Shown here: positions 31,513 to 40,746 of the stretch, piece by piece
Position numbering within the stretch: position 1 is the stretch's first letter
Layout of the letters: each line of letters starts with the position of its first letter
DNA from: Micromonospora sp. CB01531
GTDB lineage: Bacteria > Actinomycetota > Actinomycetes > Mycobacteriales > Micromonosporaceae
DNA: 64,000 bases
Reading direction: 5' to 3'
Assembly (NCBI RefSeq): GCF_001905095.1
Contig: NZ_LWLS01000069.1
Location: 86,739 to 150,738, forward strand
Notes under the pieces: generated by a model
What the model was told of the DNA's origin: nothing
The model's input: only the letters and a program-made list of their open reading frames with translations
Databases searched by the model: none
Program-made: the position numbers and the translations under genes

Positions 31513-34500
31513 TCAGCGCCCGTCCAGCAGCGCGAGCGCGTGCTCCCGGCCCAGCCCGGCGCCCCGGGCGAAGACCCGCTCGAACGTCCCGTCCCCGAGC
31601 TGCGCCCGGGCGGCCGCCGCCACCGGCGCCGCCTGCGCCGCCTCGCCGGCGCCGGTACCGCGCAGCAGCGCCGACACCGACCCGAGCAACAGCGCCGCCC
31701 GCTCGGCCTCACCGCGCCGCAGCACCGGCCCGACCAGGCCCTCCACCGCGGCGCCGACGGTCGGCACGTCCCACACCCCGAGGGTCGCGCCCAGCACCTC
31801 CCGGTAGCGGGCGCGGGCCGTCGGCGCGTCCCCGACCGCGTCGGCAATCTGTCCGAGCGCGACCGACGCCGCCAGCCGCACCACCTCGGCGCCGAACCAG
31901 CCGGCCGGGCACTCCGCCACCGCCTGCTCGCACAGCTGCCGGGCCCGGTCCAGGTCACCGCTCCGCCGGGCGATCTCGCCGAGCCCGTAGTGGGCCGCGG
32001 CGACCAGCTCCGGCGCCCCGGCCGGTTGCGCGACCTCCACGACCCGGTGGTAGTCGGTGCCCGCCCCGTCCAGGTCACCGGCCCCGAGCCGCCCGTCCGC
32101 CCGGGTACGCAGCAGTTCGGCCAGGTCGAGCGCCGAGCCGAGGTCACGCGCCAACCGCAACGCCTCCGCCATCGGTTCGGCGGCCGCCGCGGAATCCCCG
32201 ACCCGGTAGGCACCCTCGGCGAGCGTGCTGAGGACCAGGATCATGCCCCACCGTTCGCCGATCGCGCGGAAACCGTCGAGGGCGACCGCAAGCTCCGCGC
32301 GGGCCTCGTCGTACCGGCCGTTGAACAGCCACAACATAGCCAGCCCGAGCGACCCCAGGGCCTGGCTCCACGGGTCACTGTCGAGCAACCCGTCCCGCCG
32401 CTGCGCGAGCAGCGACATCCGCTCCTGTGACGGGGGACCGGCGGTCATTCCGGACAGGTAGAGCAGGAACGGGTACGCGGGCGGCCGGCCCAGACCCCAG
32501 AGGATGTCGCTGGCCGTCAACGGGTCCGCGCTGCCGCAGCCGCTCACCGCGGCAACCAGCAGGCAGAGCGCGTACTCCTCGGCGAGCCCCGGCGGCGGGG
32601 CGCCGAGCCGGTCGACGAGCCGCCCGGCCAGCGCGGCGGCCTCGGCCCGCAGGCCCCGCAGCCACCAGTAGAACGACAGGGCGGCGACCAGCCGCAACGC
32701 GACGGCGGTGTCGTCACCCGCCACCGCCCGGCGCAGCGCGGCGAGCAGGTCGTCTCGGTCGGCGTCCAGCCGCCGCAGCCAGTCCAGCTGCGCCGCACCC
32801 CGCAACCCGACGTCGCCCGCCCGAGCGAGGTCAAGGAAGTACGCCGCGTGCGCGTGGCGCAGCCGGTCGACCTCGCCCGCCTCGCCGAGCCGCTCGGCCG
32901 CGAACGCGCGCACCGTCTCCAACATGCGGAAACGCCCGTCGGTCGCGTCCACCAGCGACTTCTCCACCAGGCCGGTCAGCACGTCGAGCACGTCCGCGCC
33001 CACCGGCGCGCAGACCCGCTCGATGGCCGCCAGGTCGGCGCTGCCGGCGAACACGCTCAGCCGGCGCGCCAGCCGCCGCTCCGGCTCGTCCAGCAGATCC
33101 CAGCTCCACCGCACCACCGCCCGCAACGTCTGGTGCCGCGGCTCGGCCACCCGGCTGCCCCGGTTCAGCAGCCGGAACCGGTCGTCCAGCCGGGCCGCCA
33201 CCTCCGCCACCGGCAGCGCCCGCAACCGCGCTGCGGCCAGCTCGACCGCCAGCGGCAAACCGTCGAGGGTACGGCAGATCCGCAGCACCGCCGCGACCGT
33301 GCTCGCGTCCACCGCGAACCCCGGCGCCACGTCGGCGGCGCGGTCCGCGAACAGCCGCACTGCGGCGTACTCACGGGCCAACTCGGGCGGGACGCTGCCG
33401 GACGGCACCGGCAGCCCGACCACCGGGCAGAGCGCCTCACCGGTCACGCCGAGCGGTTCCCGGCTGGTGGCCAGGACGCGGACCATCGGGGCGGCCCGCA
33501 GGAGCCGGGCGGTGAGCCGGGCCGCGTCGGCCACGACATGCTCGCAGTTGTCGAGCAGGAGCAGCAGCCGGCGGTCGGCGAGCGCCGCGACCAGCCGGTC
33601 GGTGACGTCGCGGGGCCCGCCCGGCACGCGCAGCGTGGCGTCGCGCAGGTCGAGCGCGGCCAGCACCGCCGGGGCGACCTCCGCACCGGCGGGCACCGCG
33701 GCCAGCTCGACCAGGCATACCTCGCCGCCGTGCCGGGTGGCGGCCTCGAGGCCCAACCGGGTCTTCCCGACGCCGCCGGGGCCGTGCAGCGTGACCAGCC
33801 GAGCCTCGCCGAGCAGCTTGCCGAGGCGGCGCAGTTCCTCCTCCCGGCCCACGAAGCTGCTCACCTGGCCGGGCAGCGAGGGCAGCCGGGGCGGGGCCAC
33901 CTCGGCGCGGGGTTCGACCTCGTCACGCAGCAGGGTCGCGTGCAACGCGACCAGCTCGGCGGACGGATCGGCGCCCAGTTCGTCGGCGAGCACCCGACGA
34001 AGGCCCGCGAAGGCGGTGAGCGCCTCGGCCCGGCGGCCGTCGGCGTGCAGCACGCGCATCAGCTGGCCGTGCAGCCGCTCCCGCAACGGGTGCGCGGCCA
34101 CCAGCTCCCGCAGCTCAGCCACCAGTGTCCCGACGGCAGACGATCCGGGCGCCAGCCGCAGCTCCGCCTCGATCCGGTCCTCCGTCGCAGCCAGCCAGCG
34201 ATCCCGCAGCCGCGCCGCCTGCGCCGCGGCGAACGGCGCCTCCGGCACATCCGCCAGCGGGTCCCCGCGCCACAACGCGAGCGCCTCGCGCAGCAGGTCG
34301 GCGGCTCGGCGCGGATCACCGCCGCCGAGCGCGGCCCGCCCCGCGTCGGCCAGGCGGACGAACCGGTGCACGTCGACGTCCTCCGGGTCGACCGCCAGCC
34401 GGTAGCCCGCCGGGTGGAACTCGACCGGGCCGACCGGCCCGGTCGACAGCACCTGGCGCAGCCGGGACACCTGCGACTGCAGCGCGTTCGGCACGCCGGC

Positions 34501-34668
34501 CGGCGGGTCGGCGCCGTAGAGGCCGTCGATCAGCCGCTCCCGCGGCACCACCCGCCCGGCGTCGAGCAGCAACAGCACCAGCAGCGCACGCAGCCGCGGC
34601 CCGCCGACGGTCAGCCGGCGACCGTCGGCGGTATACACCTCGGTCGCGCCCAGGATGCCGAACCGCAC
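31513..34668 (-). CDS. AfsR/SARP-type regulator with NB-ARC and TPR domains
   Basis: A 1051-aa regulator. Residues 1-95 are an OmpR-like winged helix (MRFGILGATEVYTADGRRL, RALLVLLLLDAGRVV), 100-245 the BTAD helical domain (DVHRFVRLADAGRAAL), then from about 265 a STAND-type NTPase with P-loop LHGPGGVGKTRLG and LLLLDNCEHVV, a winged-helix region (QTLRAVVRWSWDLLDEPERRL), and a helical TPR-like C-terminal half. Proteins of this design switch on secondary-metabolite or stress genes in response to nucleotide state and ligand binding. It is transcribed away from the RyR gene and precedes the DrrAB-like exporter, its likeliest target. Confidence 0.92.
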   Translation of the reverse strand: MRFGILGATEVYTADGRRLTVGGPRLRALLVLLLLDAGRVVPRERLIDGLYGADPPAGVPNALQSQVSRLRQVLSTGPVGPVEFHPAGYRLAVDPEDVDVHRFVRLADAGRAALGGGDPRRAADLLREALALWRGDPLADVPEAPFAAAQAARLRDRWLAATEDRIEAELRLAPGSSAVGTLVAELRELVAAHPLRERLHGQLMRVLHADGRRAEALTAFAGLRRVLADELGADPSAELVALHATLLRDEVEPRAEVAPPRLPSLPGQVSSFVGREEELRRLGKLLGEARLVTLHGPGGVGKTRLGLEAATRHGGEVCLVELAAVPAGAEVAPAVLAALDLRDATLRVPGGPRDVTDRLVAALADRRLLLLLDNCEHVVADAARLTARLLRAAPMVRVLATSREPLGVTGEALCPVVGLPVPSGSVPPELAREYAAVRLFADRAADVAPGFAVDASTVAAVLRICRTLDGLPLAVELAAARLRALPVAEVAARLDDRFRLLNRGSRVAEPRHQTLRAVVRWSWDLLDEPERRLARRLSVFAGSADLAAIERVCAPVGADVLDVLTGLVEKSLVDATDGRFRMLETVRAFAAERLGEAGEVDRLRHAHAAYFLDLARAGDVGLRGAAQLDWLRRLDADRDDLLAALRRAVAGDDTAVALRLVAALSFYWWLRGLRAEAAALAGRLVDRLGAPPPGLAEEYALCLLVAAVSGCGSADPLTASDILWGLGRPPAYPFLLYLSGMTAGPPSQERMSLLAQRRDGLLDSDPWSQALGSLGLAMLWLFNGRYDEARAELAVALDGFRAIGERWGMILVLSTLAEGAYRVGDSAAAAEPMAEALRLARDLGSALDLAELLRTRADGRLGAGDLDGAGTDYHRVVEVAQPAGAPELVAAAHYGLGEIARRSGDLDRARQLCEQAVAECPAGWFGAEVVRLAASVALGQIADAVGDAPTARARYREVLGATLGVWDVPTVGAAVEGLVGPVLRRGEAERAALLLGSVSALLRGTGAGEAAQAAPVAAAARAQLGDGTFERVFARGAGLGREHALALLDGR

Positions 34669-34881
34669 GGCGTCGATTGTCGCTCAGGCGTTCCTGGTCG
34701 GTCACCGCCCACCGGGTCGGGTCCACCTGCGAAATGCGCAGGTGCGTCGAGCGCGGCCCCAATCGACTCCGTCAAATAGCATGGCGCTCATGGTCGCAAC
34801 CCCGTGGCCGCGCCGCCCCTACCGGCGTCCCCGCCTCGCCGGACCCTGCCACCACCGTCCCACCAACCAGAGCGCCGCTCG

Positions 34882-36690
34882 ATGACGGACCCCGTCGCCG
34901 GCTTCTCCCGCCCGGCCGGATGGTGGCTGCGCATCGTGTTCGGAATCATCGGGCTGGCCGCCCTCGTCCTCGGCTACATCGGCTTCGAGCGCCTGCTCGC
35001 GATACGGCCGGAGACCGCCCACGACCCGTACGACGTGCTCTACTACGACCTGCAGCTCTTCGTCCTCAGCGCCGAGCCCTTCCAGAACGCCGGCCCCTAC
35101 CCGTGGCAGCTGCAGGTCGCCCGGTTCGCCGCCCCGCTGTTCACCCTCCTCGCCGTGGCCGAGACCGGCCGGCTGCTGCTGGCCGCCGAGATCCGCCGCC
35201 TGCGCGCCCGACGAGCCCGCGATCACGTACTGGTCTGCGGCGACTCCCAGTTCGCCCACATGCTCGCCGACCGGCTCTTCGCCGACGGCGAACGCGTTGT
35301 CGTGGTGCGCTCCGAACCCTTCGGACCGCTGGAATACCGCCGGCGCCGCTATCTCGGCGTCGTCGGCGACCCGACCAGCCCGGAAGTGCTGCGCGGCGCG
35401 GGGCTGCCCCTGGCCCACACCATCTACGCCTGCACCGACGACGCCGACCGCAACCACGCGATCGCCAACACCGCCAGCCGACTCGTCCAGGACCGGCGGC
35501 AACCACCTCGGGTCTACGTGCAGGTCCACGACCCCGAGATGTGCCTGTCCCTGCAGGCCCGACGACTCGGTGCCGCCGGATCCAGCCGATTACGACTGGA
35601 CTACTTCCACGTCGACGACGTCGCCGCCCGCGCACTGCACCGCTACCACCCACTGCCACCCGCGACCGGCCGACCGGCCAGGGTCCTCATCGCCGGCACC
35701 GGCGCATTCCGCCGAGCCCTCCTGGTGGAAACCGCCCGGCACTGGGGAGCCTGCCGCGCCGACACCCCTCCCGGTCACCTCGTCACACCCCTGCGAGTGG
35801 ACCTCGTCGCCCCGGACGCCAGCATCGAACTGGCCCTCGCGGCGTCCCGCTACCCGTTCCTGACCAGCGTCTGCCAGCTCGCCGCGTACAACCTGGACCT
35901 TGACCGCCTCGTCGAGCTCGACCAGCTCGAACGCGACCACTACGACCGCATCTACATCTGCGCGCCGGAGGAGACCAGCGGCCTGCAGTTCGTGCTGGAC
36001 ACGCCCGCCCTCTGGCAGGGCGCGGAGAGTTCCGTCTTCGTACCGGTCTATCGGCAGGCCGCGCTCGCCGCCGCCTTCCACGGCGACTCCCGCCACGACC
36101 TCCTCGACGAGGTGCACGGCAAGCTCCGCCTCTACCCGGTGCTGACCCGCGCCTGCGACGCCCGACTGATCGCCGAGGACCTCACCGAACGGCTGGCCCG
36201 GCTGATCCACGACCGCTACCTGCAAGCCCAGCAGCGCGCCGGCGTACGCACCGGCGACGCGCCGGCGATGGTGGACTGGTCACGACTGCCCGAGTCACTG
36301 CGGCGAGCCAACCGGGCCCACGTCCAGGACATCGCCGCCAAGCTGTTGAACCTCGGCTGCGTCGTGGCACCCCGGCACGGCAGCACCGGCGACGCCTCCG
36401 CCGCCGGGCTGGCCATCGACGACCGGATCGAGGAACTCGCCCGCCTCGAGCACGAACGGTGGTGCCGGGAACGACGAGGAGAAGGCTGGACATACGGCGA
36501 ACCCCGCGACGACGCCCGGCGGCGGCACCCGGCGCTGCGACCGTGGGACGAGCTGACTCCCGAGGTCCAGGAGCAGAACCGCGAGGAGATCCGGGCGCTG
36601 CCCGACGTGCTGTCCGACAACGGGTTCGAGCTGATCCGGCTGGCACCCGCGGTGCCCGCACAGCGGAGGGGACCGGGGAATGTCCGCTGA
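34882..36690 (+). CDS. membrane protein with TrkA_N-like Rossmann domains and C-terminal RyR domain
   Basis: About 602 aa. TM1 is at residues 15-40, TM2 at 80-100, with an aromatic re-entrant-like segment (DVLYYDLQLFVL) between, the layout of a two-TM channel; the K+ filter TVGYG is absent. Residues 113-235 form a TrkA_N-like Rossmann domain (RDHVLVCGDSQFAHMLADRL), 265-400 a second one (ARVLIAGTGAFRRALL). Residues ~480-595 are an RyR domain: LARLEHERWCRERRGEGW, then ALRPWDELTPEVQEQNREEI and FELIRL. The stop overlaps the next gene by 11 bases. The ATG at 34882 is chosen because it precedes TM1; a GTG at 34804 is the alternative. Role (nucleotide-gated channel or effector) is inference. Confidence 0.8.
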   Translation: MTDPVAGFSRPAGWWLRIVFGIIGLAALVLGYIGFERLLAIRPETAHDPYDVLYYDLQLFVLSAEPFQNAGPYPWQLQVARFAAPLFTLLAVAETGRLLLAAEIRRLRARRARDHVLVCGDSQFAHMLADRLFADGERVVVVRSEPFGPLEYRRRRYLGVVGDPTSPEVLRGAGLPLAHTIYACTDDADRNHAIANTASRLVQDRRQPPRVYVQVHDPEMCLSLQARRLGAAGSSRLRLDYFHVDDVAARALHRYHPLPPATGRPARVLIAGTGAFRRALLVETARHWGACRADTPPGHLVTPLRVDLVAPDASIELALAASRYPFLTSVCQLAAYNLDLDRLVELDQLERDHYDRIYICAPEETSGLQFVLDTPALWQGAESSVFVPVYRQAALAAAFHGDSRHDLLDEVHGKLRLYPVLTRACDARLIAEDLTERLARLIHDRYLQAQQRAGVRTGDAPAMVDWSRLPESLRRANRAHVQDIAAKLLNLGCVVAPRHGSTGDASAAGLAIDDRIEELARLEHERWCRERRGEGWTYGEPRDDARRRHPALRPWDELTPEVQEQNREEIRALPDVLSDNGFELIRLAPAVPAQRRGPGNVR

Positions 36691-37183
36691 TTCCGTACCG
36701 GTGCGCGTCGGCATCACCGGGCACATCAACCTGACCCGCGCCACCGAGGGTCTCGTCGCCGACGCGCTCCGCGTCGAGCTACGCCGGATCAGTGACCGGC
36801 CGGTGCACGGCGTCACCTGCCTGGCGGCCGGCGCCGATCAGGTCTTCGCACGCACGATTCTGGCCACCGGCGGCACGTACGAGGTGATTCTGCCGGCTCG
36901 GGACTACCGGACCGCCGTGATCGACCCCGCGAACCGGGCCGCCTTCGACGAACTGCTGGCCCGGGCGGTCGAGGTCATCCACACCGGGTACGACCGCTCA
37001 GGCACCGCCGCCTACGTGGCGGCCAACCGGGAACTGGTGCGACGGGTGCAGCGACTCGTGGCGGTGTGGGACGGCGAACCCGGCTGCCACGCGGCGTCGA
37101 CGGACCGGACGATCGACTGGGCGCTGGCGCACGGCATCCCCACCACGATCCTCTGGCCCGACGGCGCCGCTCGGCTGGATTGA
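36680..37183 (+). CDS. SLOG-like Rossmann-fold nucleotide-sensing protein
   Basis: A 167-aa single-domain protein. RVGITGHINLT (residues 9-19) is the first strand and phosphate-binding loop, LAAGADQVFA (48-57) the second, VILPARDYR follows, and VQRLVAVWDGEP (122-133) is the late strand typical of the SLOG/LOG-DprA-like superfamily. These domains bind nucleotides or nucleotide-derived ligands, and some make or cleave them. The ATG at 36680 lies inside the RyR gene's last codons with GGAGGGGACC before it, so the two proteins are produced together. It likely senses or makes the ligand that acts on the RyR protein. Confidence 0.75.
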   Translation: MSADSVPVRVGITGHINLTRATEGLVADALRVELRRISDRPVHGVTCLAAGADQVFARTILATGGTYEVILPARDYRTAVIDPANRAAFDELLARAVEVIHTGYDRSGTAAYVAANRELVRRVQRLVAVWDGEPGCHAASTDRTIDWALAHGIPTTILWPDGAARLD

Positions 37184-37360
37184 CGGGTCGGCGCCTGCGG
37201 GCTGCCGGTGCCGTGCCACGGAGCAGGACTGTTGCCCCAGCGTTCACAAGTTCCGGCATTGGCCTGCGCGGCGGGCGGTCCGCGTCTGATGCTTGGCACC
37301 ACGGTCACGCGACCACCGGCCCTCCCGGGGCGGGACGTGTCTCAGCCGAGGGGAGGCGGG

Positions 37361-37642
37361 GTGGCGACCTACACGTACCGATGTTCCCGGCACGGCGACT
37401 TCGCGGCGTCGTTCCCGATCGGCGAGGCCGCTGCCCGGGTCCCCTGTTCCGTGTGCGGCAGCGACGGCGTCAGAGTTTTCTCCGCGCCGCTGCTCGTCCG
37501 CACGCCACGCCGGTTGACCGCAGCCATCGACCGGGCGGAGCGGAGTGCGGAGAAGCCGGACGTGGTGTCGGCGATTCCTGGCGGGCAGCAGGCGACCCGG
37601 CGCCCGGTCAACCCCCGCCAGGCTCGCCTCCCGCGGCCGTGA
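37361..37642 (+). CDS. FmdB-like zinc-ribbon protein
   Basis: A 93-aa protein with the FmdB pattern: ATYTYRCSRHGDFAASFPIG, then the metal pair CSVCGSDGVRVFSAP. Cys7 and His10 with CSVC provide the zinc ligands. The C-terminal half is basic and disordered. The GTG has GAGGGGAGG just upstream. FmdB was named as a putative regulator next to the formamidase gene in Methylophilus; here too it precedes the amidase gene by 48 bases, so it is probably a co-factor or regulator of that enzyme. The 37184-37360 gap before it shows no clear promoter. Confidence 0.85.
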   Translation: MATYTYRCSRHGDFAASFPIGEAAARVPCSVCGSDGVRVFSAPLLVRTPRRLTAAIDRAERSAEKPDVVSAIPGGQQATRRPVNPRQARLPRP

Positions 37643-37690
37643 GAGCGGGCCCGAACCGCGCGGACGGCACATGCTGAAGGGAAAGCGGCT

Positions 37691-38944
37691 ATGCCCGAAC
37701 TGTTGTTCCCCCTGGACTCGACCAGGAGTTTCACCGACCAGGATAAGGTCGGCCACAACAGATGGCACCCTGACATCCCGCCCGCGGTCACCGTCCGGCC
37801 CGGCCAATCGTTCCGCGTGCACTGCCGCGAGTGGTTCGACGGCGCCATCCACAACGACGACTCGGCGGTGGACGTGCGGGACGCGCCCCTGTCGAAGGTC
37901 CACGCCCTCAGTGGGCCGTTCGCGGTGCAGGGCGCCGAGCCCGGCGACCTGCTCGTGGTCGACATCCTCGACGTCGGCCCCATCCCGCAGGAGGACTCGG
38001 GCCCCCTCGCCGGCCAGGGCTGGGGATACACCGGCATCTTCCCCAAGCGCAACGGCGGAGGCTTCCTCACCGACCAGTTCCCTGACGCGTACAAGGCGAT
38101 CTGGGACTTCACCGGGCAGAAGGCGACGTCGCGGCACATCCCGGGAGTCGCGTTCACCGGGATGATCCACCCCGGGCTGATGGGCACCGCCCCCTCCGCG
38201 AAGCTGCTAGCGAAGTGGAACGAGCGGGAAGGGGCGCTGCGGGCCACCGACCCCGACCGGGTGCCGCCCCTGTCGCTGCCGCCCGAGCCGCGGGACGCGA
38301 TCCTCGGGACGCTCACCGGCGCCGACTTCGACCGGGTGGCGGCGGAAGCGGCGCGTACGGCGCCGCCTCGGGAAAATGGCGGGAACCAGGACATCAAGAA
38401 CCTCACCAAGGGTTCCCGGGTCTTCTATCCGGTCTACGTGCCAGGTGCCAACCTGTCCGTCGGCGACCTCCATTTCTCCCAGGGCGACGGGGAGATCACC
38501 TTCTGCGGCGCCATCGAAATGGGCGGCTTCATCGACCTGCACGTCGACCTCATCAAGGGCGGCATGAGCACCTACGGCGTCTCGGAGAACGTCATCTTCC
38601 TGCCGGGAAACACCAACCCGCAGTACTGCCAGTGGCTGGCCTTCTCCGGCATCTCCGTGACGCTGGACGGGGAACAGCGCTACCTCGACTCCCAGCTGGC
38701 GTTCCAGCGCGCCTGCCTCCATGCCATCGACTACCTGACCACATTCGGTTATACGTCGGAGCAGGCCTACCTGCTTCTCGGCGCCGCGCCCATCGAGGGA
38801 CGGTTCTCCGGGGTGGTGGACATTCCGAACTCCTGCGCCACCGTCTACCTCCCGACCGAGATCTTCGACTTCGACGTACGGCCGTCGGCCGGCGGACCGG
38901 CCAGGATCGATGCAGGCCGGGGCGCGCCGAAGGCAACCTTCTAG
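37691..38944 (+). CDS. fmdA: formamidase (acetamidase/formamidase family)
   Basis: A 417-aa enzyme of the FmdA/AmdA family hydrolysing formamide or acetamide to ammonia and the acid. PDIPPAVTVRPGQSFRVHC, EWFDGAIHNDDSAVDVRD, GDLLVVDILDVGP, FTGMIHPGLMGTAPS, GGNQDIKNLTKGSRVFYPVY, LHFSQGDGEITFCGAIEMGG and TAYLLLGAAPIEGR-type sequence are family signatures. Length agrees with bacterial formamidases (about 410). No signal peptide: cytoplasmic. It may supply ammonia from short amides. Nothing beyond the FmdB gene is coupled to it. Confidence 0.93.
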   Translation: MPELLFPLDSTRSFTDQDKVGHNRWHPDIPPAVTVRPGQSFRVHCREWFDGAIHNDDSAVDVRDAPLSKVHALSGPFAVQGAEPGDLLVVDILDVGPIPQEDSGPLAGQGWGYTGIFPKRNGGGFLTDQFPDAYKAIWDFTGQKATSRHIPGVAFTGMIHPGLMGTAPSAKLLAKWNEREGALRATDPDRVPPLSLPPEPRDAILGTLTGADFDRVAAEAARTAPPRENGGNQDIKNLTKGSRVFYPVYVPGANLSVGDLHFSQGDGEITFCGAIEMGGFIDLHVDLIKGGMSTYGVSENVIFLPGNTNPQYCQWLAFSGISVTLDGEQRYLDSQLAFQRACLHAIDYLTTFGYTSEQAYLLLGAAPIEGRFSGVVDIPNSCATVYLPTEIFDFDVRPSAGGPARIDAGRGAPKATF

Positions 38945-39170
38945 GCGCGAGCGGGAACGCACCACTCGGCCTGTCCAGGATCGCCCACGGCCTCATCGTC
39001 TGGCTGGCTGCCTGGCCACCACCTCAACCGGTCGAGCCGGCCGGCCTGGTCATGTTGCTTGGACAACGGTCGGGATCGACCGGGGTAGCCGGTCCCGGCC
39101 GGGTGTAGCAATCGCAACGTTCGTGCGCCATCACGTAGATCTAGGTGGTGAGGCAGGTCACCGACTTGGA

Positions 39171-39198
39171 AAACTGTACCGTCCGGACGGTACAGTTT
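39171..39198. promoter_or_regulatory. 28-bp perfect palindrome, TetR operator overlapping the MFS promoter
   Basis: The half-site AAACTGTACCGTCC at 39171-39184 is followed directly by its exact reverse complement at 39185-39198. A -10-like TACAGT (39191-39196) lies inside the right arm and TTGGAA (39166-39171) overlaps the left arm, so a bound dimer would block RNA polymerase. The MFS ATG at 39203 is seven bases after the -10, which predicts a leaderless transcript. The TetR gene downstream is the obvious ligand-responsive repressor. Confidence 0.85.
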
Positions 39199-39202
39199 CG
39201 GC

Positions 39203-40744
39203 ATGGTGATGAACGGTGTGGTGACCGTGCGCGTCCCAGGAAGGCTGCCGGGTCGACGCCGGTGGGCCGCGCTGGTGGTGCTGGTGGGCTCGGTCCTGCT
39301 GCTGGCGATCGACGGCACGGTGCTCTACCTGGCAGTGCCGTCACTCACCCGCGACCTCGCACCCACGGCGACCCAGATCCTGTGGATCGGTGACGTGTAC
39401 TCGCTGGCCCTAGCGGGGCTGCTGGTCACCGCCGGGACGCTCGCCGACCGCATCGGCCGTAAGAAGGTGCTGCTCACGGGTAGCGCGGCGTTCGGCGTGG
39501 CCTCGGTGTTGGCGGCATTCTCCACCAGCGCGGAGATGCTGATCGGCGCCCGTCTGCTGCTGGGCGTGGCCGGTGCTGCGATCATGCCCTCGACGCTGTC
39601 GATCATCCGGGACTTGTTCCCCGCCGCACGCGAGCGGACGAGGGCGATCGCGATCTGGGGGGCCGGCTCGGGCGGCGGCCTGGCGCTGGGCCCGCTGGTC
39701 GGCGGTGCGCTGCTGGACCACATCTGGTGGGGCTCGGTGTTCCTGGTCAACGTGCCGGTCGTGGCCGTGTTCCTGGTCGCTGGGGCCGTGCTGCTGCCGG
39801 AGTCGCGCGATCCAGCCCCCGGGCGCTTCGATCTCCTGTCGGCTGGGTTGTCGGTCGCGGCGATCACGCCGCTGGTCTACGCGATGAAGCACGCGGTCGA
39901 CCGTGGCATCGACGCGTGGACCGTGTTGTCCGTGCTGGTCGGCCTCGCTGCGGGTGTCCTGTTCGTCCTGCAGCAGCGCCGGGCCAGGACGCCGGTGATC
40001 GACGTGACCTTGTTCCGCAACCCCGCGTTCAGCGGCGCGGTGCTGGCCAACGTCATCGCAATCTTCGCGCTCACCGGCCTGTTGTTCTTCTTCTCCCAGT
40101 ACCTCCAGCTGGTACGCGGCTTCGACCCGCTCCAGGCCGGGTTGGCGGAGATGCCCATGGCGATCGCCATGACCCTGGTCATCGGGGTGATCGGCCGGAC
40201 CGTGGCCCGGCTGGGCGTTGGCCGCGCAGTGGCCGCCGGGCTGCTCGTCGCCGCGATCGGGCTGCTCCTGGTCGCTGCGGCAGAGGACGCGGATCACTAC
40301 CTTTGGCTGGCGCTGGCTCTGCTGCCGATCGGGCTGGGCGTGGGACTGGCGATGACGCTGACCGTCGACGCGGTCGTCTCGGCGGTCCCGCGGCACCGGG
40401 CCGGCGCGGCATCGGCCATCGCCGAGACCGCATACGAACTCGGCGTTGTGCTCGGCATCGCGGTCCTAGGCTCCGTGATGGCCCTGCGCTACCGGACCAG
40501 CCTGGACGTGCCCGACGCCGCCCGCCCCGCGGTCGAGGAGTCGGCGGCCTCCGCGCTGGCCATGCTCGACCCGGCGTCCGACCTCGCGAGAGCCGTACGA
40601 GAGGCGTTCATCGAGGCCATGCAGACCACCTCGGTGATCGCCGCCGTGATCACCGCAGTGGCGGCCCTCGTCGCCTGGCGCACGATCCCGTTCGGTAAGA
40701 AGGACGACACGGTGGGCACCATGAGCACGCCGGGAGGGGATTGA
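39203..40744 (+). CDS. MFS drug-efflux transporter, DHA2 (14-TM) type
   Basis: A 513-aa transporter with about 14 TM segments. Motif A is GTLADRIGRKKVLLTG, motif B region LLLGVAGAAIMPSTLSIIRD, and LDGTVLYLAVPSLTRDL-like motif D1 (here AIDGTVLYLAVP) is the DHA2 signature. It would export toxic compounds using the proton gradient. The start is at 39203; no ribosome site precedes it, consistent with leaderless translation. Two bases separate its stop from the TetR ATG, so repressor and pump form one autoregulated operon. Confidence 0.92.
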   Translation: MVMNGVVTVRVPGRLPGRRRWAALVVLVGSVLLLAIDGTVLYLAVPSLTRDLAPTATQILWIGDVYSLALAGLLVTAGTLADRIGRKKVLLTGSAAFGVASVLAAFSTSAEMLIGARLLLGVAGAAIMPSTLSIIRDLFPAARERTRAIAIWGAGSGGGLALGPLVGGALLDHIWWGSVFLVNVPVVAVFLVAGAVLLPESRDPAPGRFDLLSAGLSVAAITPLVYAMKHAVDRGIDAWTVLSVLVGLAAGVLFVLQQRRARTPVIDVTLFRNPAFSGAVLANVIAIFALTGLLFFFSQYLQLVRGFDPLQAGLAEMPMAIAMTLVIGVIGRTVARLGVGRAVAAGLLVAAIGLLLVAAAEDADHYLWLALALLPIGLGVGLAMTLTVDAVVSAVPRHRAGAASAIAETAYELGVVLGIAVLGSVMALRYRTSLDVPDAARPAVEESAASALAMLDPASDLARAVREAFIEAMQTTSVIAAVITAVAALVAWRTIPFGKKDDTVGTMSTPGGD

Positions 40745-40746
40745 GC

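Noticed and set aside
34882..36690. classical K+ channel of the TrkA/RCK type
   Set aside because: The two-TM layout and Rossmann domains fit, but the TVGYG-type filter is absent and an RyR domain is attached; potassium selectivity is not claimed.
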